Source: Diospyros lotus (lineage: Eukaryota > Streptophyta > Magnoliopsida > Ericales > Ebenaceae). From it: DNA of 64,000 bases. The notes under the pieces were generated by a model, which saw nothing but the letters and a program-made list of their open reading frames with translations, was not told the origin of the DNA and did not search any database. Positions 1 to 10,290 of this stretch are shown piece after piece. The stretch spans positions 1,674,001-1,738,000 of the forward strand of contig NW_026267104.1 in assembly GCF_014633365.1 (NCBI RefSeq), written 5' to 3'. Numbering within the stretch: the stretch's first letter is position 1; every line of letters starts with the position of its first letter. Position numbers and translations under genes: made by a program.

Positions 1-425
1 CCTTATAAAATATAATCCATTGTTTTCACACGCAATTATGGTATTTTCTTATCACAATTGTCGCATAATAAAAAATACACAAGTATCAATGTGACTTAAA
101 ATATTTGAGCAATCCAATCTCCAAACGATTTTTCTACCATAAAATTATCCTGAAAACTGTTGGTGTTACGATAACATAACATACGTGGGCTCCAAAATAA
201 AAATTAAAAAAAAAAAAAGGAAGAGGCAGTGATTGTTATTTATTTATTTCACACCAAACATCACGGTACCATTAACCATCAACGCCCGCCCTTCACCACC
301 ATAGACGCAAAACGGAAGGGGCATCTCCCTCCAATTTGCGAAACAACCCAACAGACTCACGAGCCAACGACGCACGAACGCACTAAAAGAAGAGCAAATT
401 CAAATCTCACTTCCGGGTCTCATCA
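1..425 (+). promoter_or_regulatory. Upstream region and presumed 5' leader of the RING-H2 gene
   Basis: This AT-rich stretch leads into the RING-H2 coding region. There is a poly-A run near 205-218, and the last ~150 bases become richer in C and A, as plant leaders often do. I could not fix a TATA box or transcription start. An open frame from 229 overlaps the real gene in another phase and has low-complexity Thr/Pro content, so I treat it as a shadow. Confidence 0.4.
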
Positions 426-1754
426 ATGGCGGAGGTTTCAGTTTCGGCCATTCACCTCCACGACGACAACGACGACCACCACCACCAAGACGACTTCATC
501 GTCACCCTCGACTCCTTCCCCTACTGGTCTCCCGACTTCGACTCCTTCGACGTCTTCGCCTCCGACCCGGACTTCCCACCCTCCGATCTCGCACTCACGC
601 TCGCCCCTCAACTCTCCACTGCTAGATCCCTCGATGACGTCGTCTCCGAGCCCGATTCGATGGCTACCGTTGATCTCCTCGACCGCGAGAACCAGGTGAG
701 CTTCGTTATGGACTTGTTCCATCAGCGCGTCGAGCAATCGGCGGGATTCCTGTCTCAGGAGCCTAATTTAGATTCGAGTTTTCGGGTCCTTGAAGGAAAC
801 GACGAGATGGCTTCCGCTCATTTAGAGCTAGATCTAGGGTTAGGGTTAGGGTTTTGTATGGACGAGCATGGTCTGGGTGATGATGACAATAGCAGCTTTA
901 TGGTTGCGGACCGCGGGGACGAGTTCTTTACGTCGAGGAGGGGCTCTGTATCCGAGACTGGTGAGTCGTCCACCGCATCCATCGCCGATCGATTGGCGGT
1001 CGATTTGAGGGTGTTGGACAACGAACTGGGTTCCAACGAGGATGAGAACGAAATTTTGGGGATTGATTTGAATTCAGAGGAGGATTGTGGCCTGGATAAT
1101 ACTGGTGATGACGATAGGAGCCTTCGGCTTTGTTTGGACTCGTTCCATTTGGAGGACCAGGGGGACTTGGATGAAGATTTCGAGTGGGAGGAAGTGGATG
1201 GTAGGGTAGATGAGAGGGAAGTATTGAGCATGTTTTTTGATACTGATGTGGATGAGGACTTGGATGTATCAGTTTCGGTAATTCCACCCCAGGACCGAGT
1301 AGATGCGGAGAGGGTGAGCGGAATGAGAAATTTGGACTGGGAAGTATTATTGAATGTTCACAATTTAGAGGGGAACGTAGATTTTAATTTAGCCAATGAA
1401 GATGGCTACAATTACACGGCTGAATACGAAATGTTGATTGGGCATTTTGCAGAGAATGACAATGCCACGGTGGGAAGGCCACCTGCTTCAAAAAGTGTTG
1501 TTAAAAATCTCCAATTGGTTGCTCTAACTCAGGAAGATGTGGACAAAGACAATGCAATTTGTGCAGTTTGTAAGGATGAGATGACTACTGGTCAACAAGC
1601 AATGCAACTACCTTGTACGCACCGATACCATGGGGATTGTATCATTCCATGGTTAGGTATCCGGAATACCTGTCCTGTCTGTCGTTATGAATTGCCCACT
1701 GATGATCTTGACTATGAGCAAAGGAGGTCCCAAAGAGCTGGTCGTGCACAGTAA
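426..1754 (+). CDS. RING-H2 E3 ubiquitin-protein ligase (CIP8/RING1-like), single exon
   Basis: This 442-aa protein has a C-terminal RING-H2 finger and should transfer ubiquitin from an E2 to a substrate. Ligands are visible at C379, C382, C397, H399, H402, C405, C416 and C419 (C3H2C3), with W409 at the usual E2-contact position. The long N-terminal part is very acidic (many Asp/Glu tracts, residues 140-270) and probably disordered. A stretch near residues 92-105 reading VSFVMDLFHQRVEQS resembles the conserved N-terminal box of plant CIP8-like RING proteins. There is no signal peptide or membrane segment. The start is the first in-frame ATG, in good context (A at -3, G at +4), and the frame is open to the stop without introns. 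Family-level function is firm; the substrate and exact orthologue are unknown. Confidence 0.93.
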   Translation: MAEVSVSAIHLHDDNDDHHHQDDFIVTLDSFPYWSPDFDSFDVFASDPDFPPSDLALTLAPQLSTARSLDDVVSEPDSMATVDLLDRENQVSFVMDLFHQRVEQSAGFLSQEPNLDSSFRVLEGNDEMASAHLELDLGLGLGFCMDEHGLGDDDNSSFMVADRGDEFFTSRRGSVSETGESSTASIADRLAVDLRVLDNELGSNEDENEILGIDLNSEEDCGLDNTGDDDRSLRLCLDSFHLEDQGDLDEDFEWEEVDGRVDEREVLSMFFDTDVDEDLDVSVSVIPPQDRVDAERVSGMRNLDWEVLLNVHNLEGNVDFNLANEDGYNYTAEYEMLIGHFAENDNATVGRPPASKSVVKNLQLVALTQEDVDKDNAICAVCKDEMTTGQQAMQLPCTHRYHGDCIIPWLGIRNTCPVCRYELPTDDLDYEQRRSQRAGRAQ

Positions 1755-3098
1755 GCTACCCACAATATCAGATTTAATCTTGTAAGTTGAGCTTTATTTT
1801 GTTTCTGTTTTCGATAATCAAGATGGGAAAGGCACTCTCTCTTTGAGGATGATGTTATTCTTAATGATTTTGTATGTTACCTGTTGAGATTATAACTATT
1901 TGGTTGCTAGAATGTGTTTTTTCATCATGTGATTCTCTTTTCTTGATTCATAATTTAATATTGCATATATGGCATGTGATTGGAATGTTTTCAGTTCAAT
2001 GTAATAGGTAAAATGTGCTGAGTATTATTTCTCAGCCCACTTTCTTTTGGTTTATTCCTATTGTTGCTCTGTGATAATAATCTACTTGGAAGTTTGGTTA
2101 TCATTTATTGTGGTACAAAAAGTTTGATAGGTAATTAATATCAGTGTTGGCTGAAATATTGAAATCTTGGGCTAGAGTATGCTTTGGATCAATCTTTCCT
2201 ATTTAGGTTTTTAGTATAAATTTTTATTATTTCTGTCTTCTCTACTCATCTTAGGTGTTTCATTAGACATTAGTTATAATGACCTGATAAAGATATTGCA
2301 ATAGATAGAGATGAATGGTGAGCTGGAATTCATATAATTGAACCCACCTAGTAGGATTAAGTCTTAGTAATTAGTATGTTGATGTTTTATTGCTTTTCCA
2401 TTGGGGTAGAGGCTGTAGTGTTATTTCCAAGTGTCTTGAGTACTTGTACTTTAAACCTATCCAAGCAATTAAGAAAAGAGAAGCTTTATATCCTATTTGG
2501 TCCATTGATTATCTAAAGAGAGTTTTTACCATGATAAAGATTATAAAATCTCACTTTTGAAGGTTTTTGCCATGTTCTAGATGTGCATTATACATTTACA
2601 CTGGTTACCAAAGTGAGAGCTTTTATATCTTTATTGCCAACCAACCAATGTCAGTAAATATGAAACAAAGAAGCAAAATGATAAACTTTTGAGGAAGCCT
2701 TATCAAATTGGTCAAAGAATGTGTGCACGCAATATTGAATGGAAAACTAGAAATCTGTAAAGTCTGAAGGGACCAAGTTTGTCTTGCATGGGAACACCTA
2801 GAACTAGAAAGGTTCAAATTTAAACACCCTTACCAGAGACATATAGTGTCACATCTAAGGTTTATATGCACATGGATATTTACTTAGCATATATTAGGTT
2901 ATAGTTTCATGCCACAACATATCTCTAAGTAGAACAAGGCGGGTTGAGAGGCCATCATGCTAGGAAGCATGGCATTTTGTTTTGGTTTTCATATTTGTTC
3001 AACTTATACGGACATGGATACTTGTTGAACATTTATGTGTTGGATAGGGCGGCCAATGACATGGCCTAATTTTCATTTTTGGACATATCCATGACAAC
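1755..3098. other. 3' flank of the RING-H2 gene; no further gene seen
   Basis: This is AT-rich, T-rich DNA after the stop codon, presumably 3' UTR followed by intergenic sequence. I see no coding frame with family resemblance and no clear repeat. It ends where the Tourist-like MITE begins. Confidence 0.5.
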
Positions 3099-3366
3099 TA
3101 AGGGGCTGTTTAATTGTTGAAAACAAACCCAGTTTTTCAGAAATGTACTCTACTGGAAAAAAAAAAAAGGGAATTTGAGCTGAACTTGGAAAACTCCTAA
3201 ATGAGTTTTTTAAGTTTTCCTTATAAATTTGTGGAAAAACACGATGTCCCAAAAGTTCTCAAATCATCTCCATTTCCTTCTCTAACACAAGTTACACAAA
3301 AGAAATTAACACATCTCACTCTTTTGAACATATGTTCTATTTTTCTGGATTGTATTTATAACATCT

Positions 3367-3705
3367 TGTCATGTACCAAAGGGGGGAATAATTGTAATAA
3401 ACAAGAAAGACTGGTAGGTAATTGTAATGTTGAGGAGTTTAGTCGCTTAAATGCGGAAGTGGCAACCGCTTCTGGGACCAACTTCCGCTAGGACCGAGTA
3501 TATAAACTCGACTTGCATCATGGAGAAGGCATCGAATAACATTTGAACAACTTTCAGCTCTATTTCCCTCTCAGTTCTCTTTCTCCCTCTCATTTCATCT
3601 TCTAATTTTCCCCTTCTTTCTCTAATTCCTCTTTCCCTACATAATTCTCGCCAAATTCTCTCTACAAAATGGGAGAACATCCTTGTTGAATCCTTTGATT
3701 CAACA
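3367..3705 (+). repeat. 5' LTR of chromovirus
   Basis: It begins TGTCATGTACC and ends GATTCAACA, and matches 8404-8740 along its whole length. A TATATAAA-like box lies near 3500 in both LTRs. Confidence 0.93.
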
Positions 3706-3720
3706 ATTGGTATCAGAGCA
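3706..3720 (+). other. Primer-binding site, initiator-tRNA-Met type
   Basis: Directly after the 5' LTR comes TTGGTATCAGAGC, the usual plant retrotransposon primer site complementary to the 3' end of initiator tRNA-Met. Confidence 0.85.
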
Positions 3721-3756
3721 TTGATCTTGGCCCCAGAACTTTGACAAGTTATACCA

Positions 3757-5066
3757 ATGGCGAACGACACTCGTATGAAGCAGATGGAATTGTAGCTTCA
3801 GCAAATGACGACCACGGTGATGGACATGCAGGCTAGAGTTGGATCGATAAAGGACTCGATCGAAGTGGTGGTGGATAGAAGGATGGAGGAAGCCACAGAT
3901 AGATTGCGCAGGGATATGCGCAATCAGATCAGGGACGAGATGAGAGAATAGAGCAATATGTTGCGAGATTAGATGCAGCAGTTTATGCTCATGTTTTCGA
4001 GTCAAGCGTAGATGAGGATGTCTCTAGATTTTCCTCCACGAGAGAGATCAGAGCCGATACTATCTGGAACTAGCACTTGCCTGTGGATGGTAGGATCGTC
4101 AGAGGTGGAGATTGATCCAGTGGCAACGGGGATCAATGGAGTGGAAAGGAGATCGGAGATCTGGGTAAATTCTATCCACCACAACTTTCCAGTTTCGAAA
4201 TTGGAACTACCAGTGTTTAATGAGGCTAAGCCACACTGGTGGATCCAACGATGTGAGAAGTTGTTTAGAATACATCAAGTAGCCGTGGAGCAGAAGATTA
4301 ACCTGGTGGTGCGGCTGGTGCCCTACTTGAATGACATAGGGGACGTATGGTATCAAGGATGGTCAAGAGTGAGAGAAGAATGTAGCTAGAATGATTTCGT
4401 GGAGGATTATGTGAGAGGTTTGGAGAAATGAGGACTATGGATATAGTCGAGGAGTTCAACAAAATGAAACAGAGTGGATCGGTGTAGGAGTATTAGCTCC
4501 GGTTTGAGGAGTTAAAATCTTTTATGCTCAGTAGGAATCCATACTTAACCGAAGACTATTTCTTGTCAAGTTTTATCAGCAGATTGGGAGAGGAACTTAG
4601 ATCTACAGTCAAGATGACAAGGACGGTCCAAGAAGCTTTGGAGAGCACTCTGCTCCAGGAATTAAATGTGGAGGCATTGATAAAGAAGTAGAAGAATGAG
4701 GGCAGGGGAAACAGCTTGGGTGCCTCACTACCAGGAAGGGAGATGTATAGGGCTAGGGTAATGCTAAAGCCACCAGCACTACTACCACCTACTAACATAG
4801 GGCAACAAGGAAGCAGAGGAAACGAACAAAGATCATCAGGGTTATGTTACAGGTGTGGGGATAAGTATTTCCTCGGACACGAATGCAGGAGGCAATTGCT
4901 CTTGCTAGAAGGAGGAGAGATTGAGGAAGACACAAGAGAAGAGGCATTGGTGGTAGGTGATGATGGAGAGGAGGAAGACAATAGTACAATATCCCTCCAT
5001 GCCGTAAAAGGAGCGGCTAGTAATAATATTATCAAGGTTGAAGGAATTGTGCAGGAACACTCATGA
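3757..5066 (+). pseudogene. Chromovirus gag, broken
   Basis: The start at 3757 follows the primer site closely and the reading is interrupted within a few codons by an in-frame TAG, with more stops later. The central part carries the capsid-like region (about 4200-4390). Near 4845 lies the zinc knuckle C-X2-C-X7-H-X-C with the core CYRCGDKYFLGHEC, the form usual in plant chromoviruses. Gag would package the element RNA; this copy cannot make a full protein. Confidence 0.85.
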
Positions 5067-8000
5067 TCCTGATTGACAGTGGGAGTACCCACAGCTTCAT
5101 TGATGAAGGGATAGCTAGAAAAATGAAATGCGAGTTATCTAACACTCAACCCCTAGCAGTGACTATGGCTAATGGAAGCAGGGTGTTAAGCAAATCAACT
5201 TGCATGGGGTTTTGTTGGACAATGCAAGGAGAAACATTTGAAGCTGATCTTAGGCTGTTGAAGTTGGGGGATGCCAAATAGTTTTGGGAGTTGACTAGAT
5301 GAGAGGGGTAAGTCCTATCAGTTTCGACTTTAATAAGATGGAGGTTATGTTGAAAAAAGGAGGCAGGAGAGTTGCACTCTAAGGGAATATGGAAATAAGG
5401 TCATGCAAACTGATCAAGGGAAAGAGGCTGCACAAATTGTTCAAGTGTAAGTTTTACAAAGTGGCTCAATTGTTCTCGATTGAGACCAGTGAGGAGATTG
5501 GGAAACAAGGAGAACAAGAGGGCCAGTGTTCATTAACTACTAGCAAGCCAACCACAGACTTATGGCAGGTACATGAGCTGGCCTCCCTTGATGCATTACT
5601 TATTGAGTTTGGGGATCTATTTGCAGAACCTAAAGACCTACCCCCCCCCAAAGACCATTTGATCACTCTATCCCTTTGCAACCAAATGCAGAACCAGTTA
5701 ATATAAAATCCTATAGATACCCACCAAAGCTCAAAACTGAAATTGAGAAATTAGTAAGAGAAATACTGGACAACTCTATAATTTGAGCTAGCAAAAGCCC
5801 ATTTGCGTCCCCCATCCTTTTAGTTTAAAAAAAGGATGGAACCTGGCATTTTTGTGTTAATTGCCACTAGCTTAACCACATTACAATCAAAGATAAATTT
5901 TCCATTCCCATCATTGAAGACCTCCTAGATGAACTAAGCCATGCATTGGTTTTCTCTAAATTTGACTGAAGATCCGACTATCATCAAATCCGGATGAACG
6001 CAACTGATATACCCAAAACAGCCTATAGAACCCATCATGGGCATTATGAGTTTAGAGTAATGCTCTTTGGATTAACTAATGCATCAGCAACATTTCAAGT
6101 CCTAATGAACCACATCTTTGAACCTTATCTTCGAAAATTTGTGTTAGTATTTTTCGATGATATATTGATTTACAGCCCAACTTTTTCTAAACACTTAGAA
6201 CACCTTAGAATTGCATTTAGTATCCTCAGACTCAATCAGCTATGCATCAAAAGGTCCAAATGTGACTTCGCTCAGAAGCAGGTGGAGTATTTGGGGCATA
6301 TGATTATCTGTGCTGGAGTTAGCACTGATCCCAAGAAGATTTCAGCCATGGTAGCATGGCCTAAACCAGAGAACATCAAGTCCTTAAAGGGGTTCTTGGG
6401 GCTAACGGGTTACTATAGGTGTTTTGTGAAAAATTATGGAGTGATAAGTAAGCCCTTGATAGAATTATTAAAAAATGATAACTTCAGATGGAATGTAGAG
6501 GTAGAAAATGCATTTGGACAGTTGAAGCAAGCTATGTGCGAAGTGCTAGTGTTGGGGATCCTTGATTTTAATAAGCCATTTTTCCTGGAGATCGACGCAT
6601 GTGGAACCGGGGTAGGAGCTATGTTATCTCAAGAGGACTGACCCTTGGCTTTCATGAGTCAAGCTTTTGCCCTAAGGCATCAAGGGCTCAGCAGATATGA
6701 CAAGGAGTTATTGGCTGTGCTAATAGCAGTGGAAAAATGGAGGCATTATTTAGAAGGAAGACAATTCATAATTAGAACAGATCATGAGAGCCTCAAGTTC
6801 CTTACCTAACAAAAGTTTCATACTAATTTGCAGAAGAAGGGAATGACAAAGCTGATGGGGCTGGATTTTATGATTTAGTATAGAAGAGGAAAAGAAAACG
6901 TGGTTGCAGATGCCTTATCAAGGCATTACGAGGAGGGAGACTGTGTAGCCATTACGATACTGGTACTAGATTGGTACCTAGAGGTTATAGTGAGCTATGA
7001 TAAGGGAGCCTGGACAAAGGAGTTAATGGAGTAGCTGAGTCTGGACAACAACAGCAGGCCCCTGCCTGATGAGGTATCGGGGCGATTGGTGATGGGGGAT
7101 TGTGAGACCTTGAAGAAAAGAATTTTCCAAACCATGCATGACTTGACCTTAGGGGGACACTCAGGCATCCAAAACACTTACTATAAGGTGAAACAAGTGT
7201 TTTATTGGCCTGGATTAAAGAAATCAATAATGGAGTTCGTAATGCAGTGCGACACTTGTAAGAGGTGTAAACATGAATCAGTAGTTAAACCCGGACTCCT
7301 ACAGCCATTAGGGGTTCCAGATCAAGCTTGGGCCAGTATAACTATGAATTTTGTTGAAGGTTTGCCGTGGTTAGGGGGAGGAACTGTGTCCTAGTCGTGG
7401 TGGATCAATTGACCTAGTACAACCACTTCATCAGCTTGTCCCACCCATTCACGACACAAGAGGTGGCTAGAATGTTTTTGGACAATGTAGTAAAGTTACA
7501 TGAGGTGCCTCAAACGATAATTTCAGACAGGGACAAGGTGTTTACTAGCTTATTTTGGCAAGGTTTACTGAAATCCTTGAGCTCTAAACTCCACATGTCC
7601 ACAACTTACCATCCGGAAACTGATGGCCAATCAGAGAGAGTTAATCAATGCCTCGAGACCTACCTAAGGTGTTTTTCTTTATGCAGCCCAAGGAATGGCA
7701 CAAGTGGTTATCTTTGGCGTAATGGTGGTACAATTCTAGCCACCACCGGTCCATTTGGATGACACCATTTGAGGCGCTATATGGATACAAGCCTAGCCTA
7801 CTACCATCTATGGGGGCGCCAACATTGGTGGCAGCAGCAGACACCTATCTACAAAACAAGCAGAAGATTCTACACACCTTGAAGATGGAGCTGGCTAAGG
7901 CTCAAAATCGGATGAAGTAGCGAACGAACAAAAAGAGAAGTGAGAGAACATTTGAAGTAGGAGAAACGGTGTACCTCAAACTCAATCAACCCCATCTAAG

Positions 8001-8390
8001 AACTCTTTCGAAGCAGCTTGTTACTAAACTAAGCCCCAGGTTTTTTGGATCATATACCATTACTGCCAAGGTAGGACCAGTAGCCTAACTGCCCGAGGGA
8101 ACACACATTCACCCTGTGTTTCATGTGTCCTTACTCAGGGGTGTCACTGGGAACCAATCTGCCAGTCCAACCATTCCCATTCCACTCAGGGAGGAAGAGC
8201 CAGCAGTCACCCCACTAGCCATCCTGGACAAATGAGTGATTTTTCAGAAAGGAGCCCCTCACTCAAGTATTAGTGCAATGTTTCTCATTGCACTCAGACA
8301 ATAATACTTGGGAATCTTTGCTAGAATTCCTTCAGCAGTTCCCAAACGCAGCCAGCTTGCTCAGCATTCTTGAGGACAAGAATTAGCTTA
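5063..8390 (+). pseudogene. Chromovirus pol: protease, RT, RNase H, integrase, chromodomain; broken
   Basis: The protease active site ILIDSGSTHSFI is at about 5066-5100. The RT is readable from about 5712 to 6560, with the catalytic box as FFDD (near 6153) instead of the usual Y-V/I-DD. RNase H follows (about 6580-6950). Integrase has the HHCC zinc finger (about 7128-7270) and core motifs including IISDRDKVF and the YHPETDGQSERVNQ block (about 7527-7650). A tail with TWESLLEF and a following FP near 8310-8345 matches the end of a chromodomain. Stops and frameshifts occur between nearly every domain, so no functional polyprotein is encoded. The family call is firm; the clade within the chromoviruses is not. 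Confidence 0.9.
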
Positions 8391-8403
8391 AGGGGAGGGG
8401 AGT
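8391..8403 (+). other. Polypurine tract of chromovirus
   Basis: The purine run AGGGGAGGGGAG ends just before the 3' LTR, where plus-strand DNA priming is expected. Confidence 0.85.
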
Positions 8404-8740
8404 TGTCATGTACCTAAGGGGGGAATAATTGTAATAAACAAAGGTTGGTAGGTAATTGTAATGGTGAGAAGTTTAGTCGCTTAAATGTGGAAGTGGCAAC
8501 CGCTTTTGGCGCCAACTTCCACTAGGACCGAGTATATAAACTCGGCCTGCATCATGGAGAAGTCATCGAATAACATTTGAACAACTTTCAGCTCTATTTC
8601 CCTCTCAGTTCTCTTTCTCCCTCTCGTTTTATCTTCTAATTTTCCCCCTCTTTTTTCTATTACCTCTTTCCCTACATAATTCCCGCCAAGTTCTCTCTAC
8701 AAAATGGGAGAACACCTTGCTGAATCCAGAGGATTCAACA
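8404..8740 (+). repeat. 3' LTR of chromovirus
   Basis: It begins TGTCATGTACC and ends GGATTCAACA, and is followed by the CATCT target duplication at 8741-8745. It differs from the 5' LTR by scattered substitutions and short indels. Confidence 0.93.
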
Positions 8741-8849
8741 CATCTGAATGCATTTCGTAAATTATTCAAGGAAAATGAAAACTAGAGATCTTATAGAAAA
8801 TTAGAGATAGAAAACAAGAAATCATTTTCTGCAACTAAACAGCCCCTAA

Positions 8850-9930
8850 ATGGTTTGATGTCAGGATCATATTGTACTCACTTCAATTGCCACAGCAAAA
8901 TTTTCCAATGTTTATAAAAGTAAATATTTTGGTTGAAAAACAAAAGTAAATTGCAACAAATACAAAATAGGTCACTAGGAGGATGTTTGCTTACCTTTGA
9001 TGACACTATTAGTGAAGAAAAAATATGTTAGTGGAGGAAAGGTCCACGTGCCCATGTGCCAATTTTTATTTGATTCAGAGACCTCAGGCGTCAAAGGCTT
9101 CTGGTGTATGACAGCTCTGACAGACCTCCAACCAACACCTACAAACTTCCTTTCATCAATCTACATGAATATGTTTTGTTATTGACAAGAAACAGAATCT
9201 AAGACAACAGGCCAAGCTAAATGCTTTTGAACAAAAAGCAAAAAGACAACTTTTTATTGAAGTGCTTGATGGCCCAAATCTATTTGATAGTCAAACCTCT
9301 AAAGGCCAATGAAGAGGAAGAATTAAAGCAGGAAAATGGGTTATATGTTACGGTTTTTGTTACCTTAGAGCTGAACATTGAATATGAGAAGACTAAATGG
9401 ATTTTTCAGTGAGATCCATGTGATCTATAGTTTTAGGGTATGATATAAGGCCTAGGAGGTGCACACCTCATGCTCCTCTAGATGGCACCTCCACCCGCTA
9501 CTGCTGAAGAGACACACAGAGCTGTGCCTCATGCCTAGGTGTGCCTTTGACAACTATAGATTGATTGACCTACATTTGATCAATCTCATTCATACTTTGC
9601 TGTCCATTGATAGTTAATGCCACTAGGAAACAGGTGTGATTGTACATGAGACATCAACATGCATTTTTGTACCACTTATTAGATGCATCTGTATATTATC
9701 TTTTTTTTTTTTTTTTGCTAGCAAATTGGGTGCCTTTTGGACAATTGGTGGCATGAATTCATTTCTGTGACATACATATTTGTCACTTGAACAAATTAGA
9801 ATTATATAATAAAGTTTAAAACAGAAATTGTAAGTCAATTGTTAATAATCTCAAGATAGAACAATGTTTACATTTAATTTTTGTTTTCCATTTAAATAAT
9901 TAGTTTTGGTGTTTTGAAGACCTGGACATT
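8850..9930. other. Intergenic DNA; no recognisable gene
   Basis: Short open frames at 8997-9185 and 9221-9412 have no family resemblance I can name. A CACGTG core (G-box) lies near 9045 but has no gene to serve nearby. A GC-richer piece at about 9450-9550 reads like a decayed interspersed repeat. A poly-T run occurs near 9702-9716. Confidence 0.4.
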
Positions 9931-9933
9931 TTG

Positions 9934-10200
9934 CCTTATAAGGTTGAAGCTATTGAAGATAAGATGCAAGAAATGCATTTAAGAGGGTTTGGACATGTTA
10001 GAAGAAGGTTGATAGATGCTTTTATGTGGTCTTTGTACTTTGTAGCACGAGTGGAAGATCAAAGAAAATTTGATAACAAGTCCTTAAAATGTAACATAGG
10101 ATATAATGGATTTACCAAATATATGGTTATAGATGGAGATGACTAGAGGCCTAGAATTCATGTAACCAAACACGACATGGTATATAATTTTGTGGGCTAC
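9934..10200 (+). pseudogene. Decayed 3' fragment of an RTE-type LINE
   Basis: The translation contains an IEDKMQEMHLRGFGHVRRRL stretch, clearly related to the last ~90 residues of the full LINE that starts 90 bp downstream (IEEKMRETRLRWFGYVRRRL there). The frame stays open by chance but most later residues have diverged. A remnant of the LINE end (AGAATTCATGTAACC) follows at about 10152. This is an older, separate insertion of the same family. Confidence 0.75.
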
Positions 10201-10290
10201 TTATCAAATTAATAATAATAGTAAGTTTTTGAGCCATCACAGCAGTCATCCGTCCTTGTACTTTTTTCCTTGATTAGGCAATTACATCAG

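Larger units (their letters stand above)
3367..8740 (+). mobile_element. Ty3/gypsy chromovirus LTR retrotransposon, complete but dead
   Basis: The 5.37-kb element has both LTRs, a primer-binding site, gag, pol and a polypurine tract. The target duplication CATCT is perfect (3362-3366 and 8741-8745). The domain order is gag, CCHC knuckle, protease, RT, RNase H, integrase, chromodomain-like tail, which defines a chromovirus. All coding parts carry stops or frameshifts. By eye the LTRs differ at roughly 25 of ~338 positions, so the insertion is old. It landed in the Tourist-like MITE. Confidence 0.95.
3102..8846. mobile_element. Tourist-like (PIF/Harbinger) MITE, split by the chromovirus
   Basis: The left end (from 3102) starts GGGGCTGTTTAATTGT and the right end (to 8846) is its inverted match, GCAACTAAACAGCCCC. 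The flanks are TAA at 3099-3101 and TAA at 8847-8849, the 3-bp TAA/TTA target duplication typical of PIF/Harbinger-type MITEs. Only 3102-3366 and 8741-8846 belong to the MITE (about 365 bp without the second duplication copy). The DNA between is the gypsy element, so the MITE is older than that insertion. Confidence 0.75.

Noticed and set aside
836..856. Three TTAGGG-like units (CTAGGGTTAGGGTTAGGG)
   Set aside because: They lie in frame inside the RING-H2 coding region and encode a Leu-Gly tract; plant telomeres are TTTAGGG. Not an interstitial telomere.
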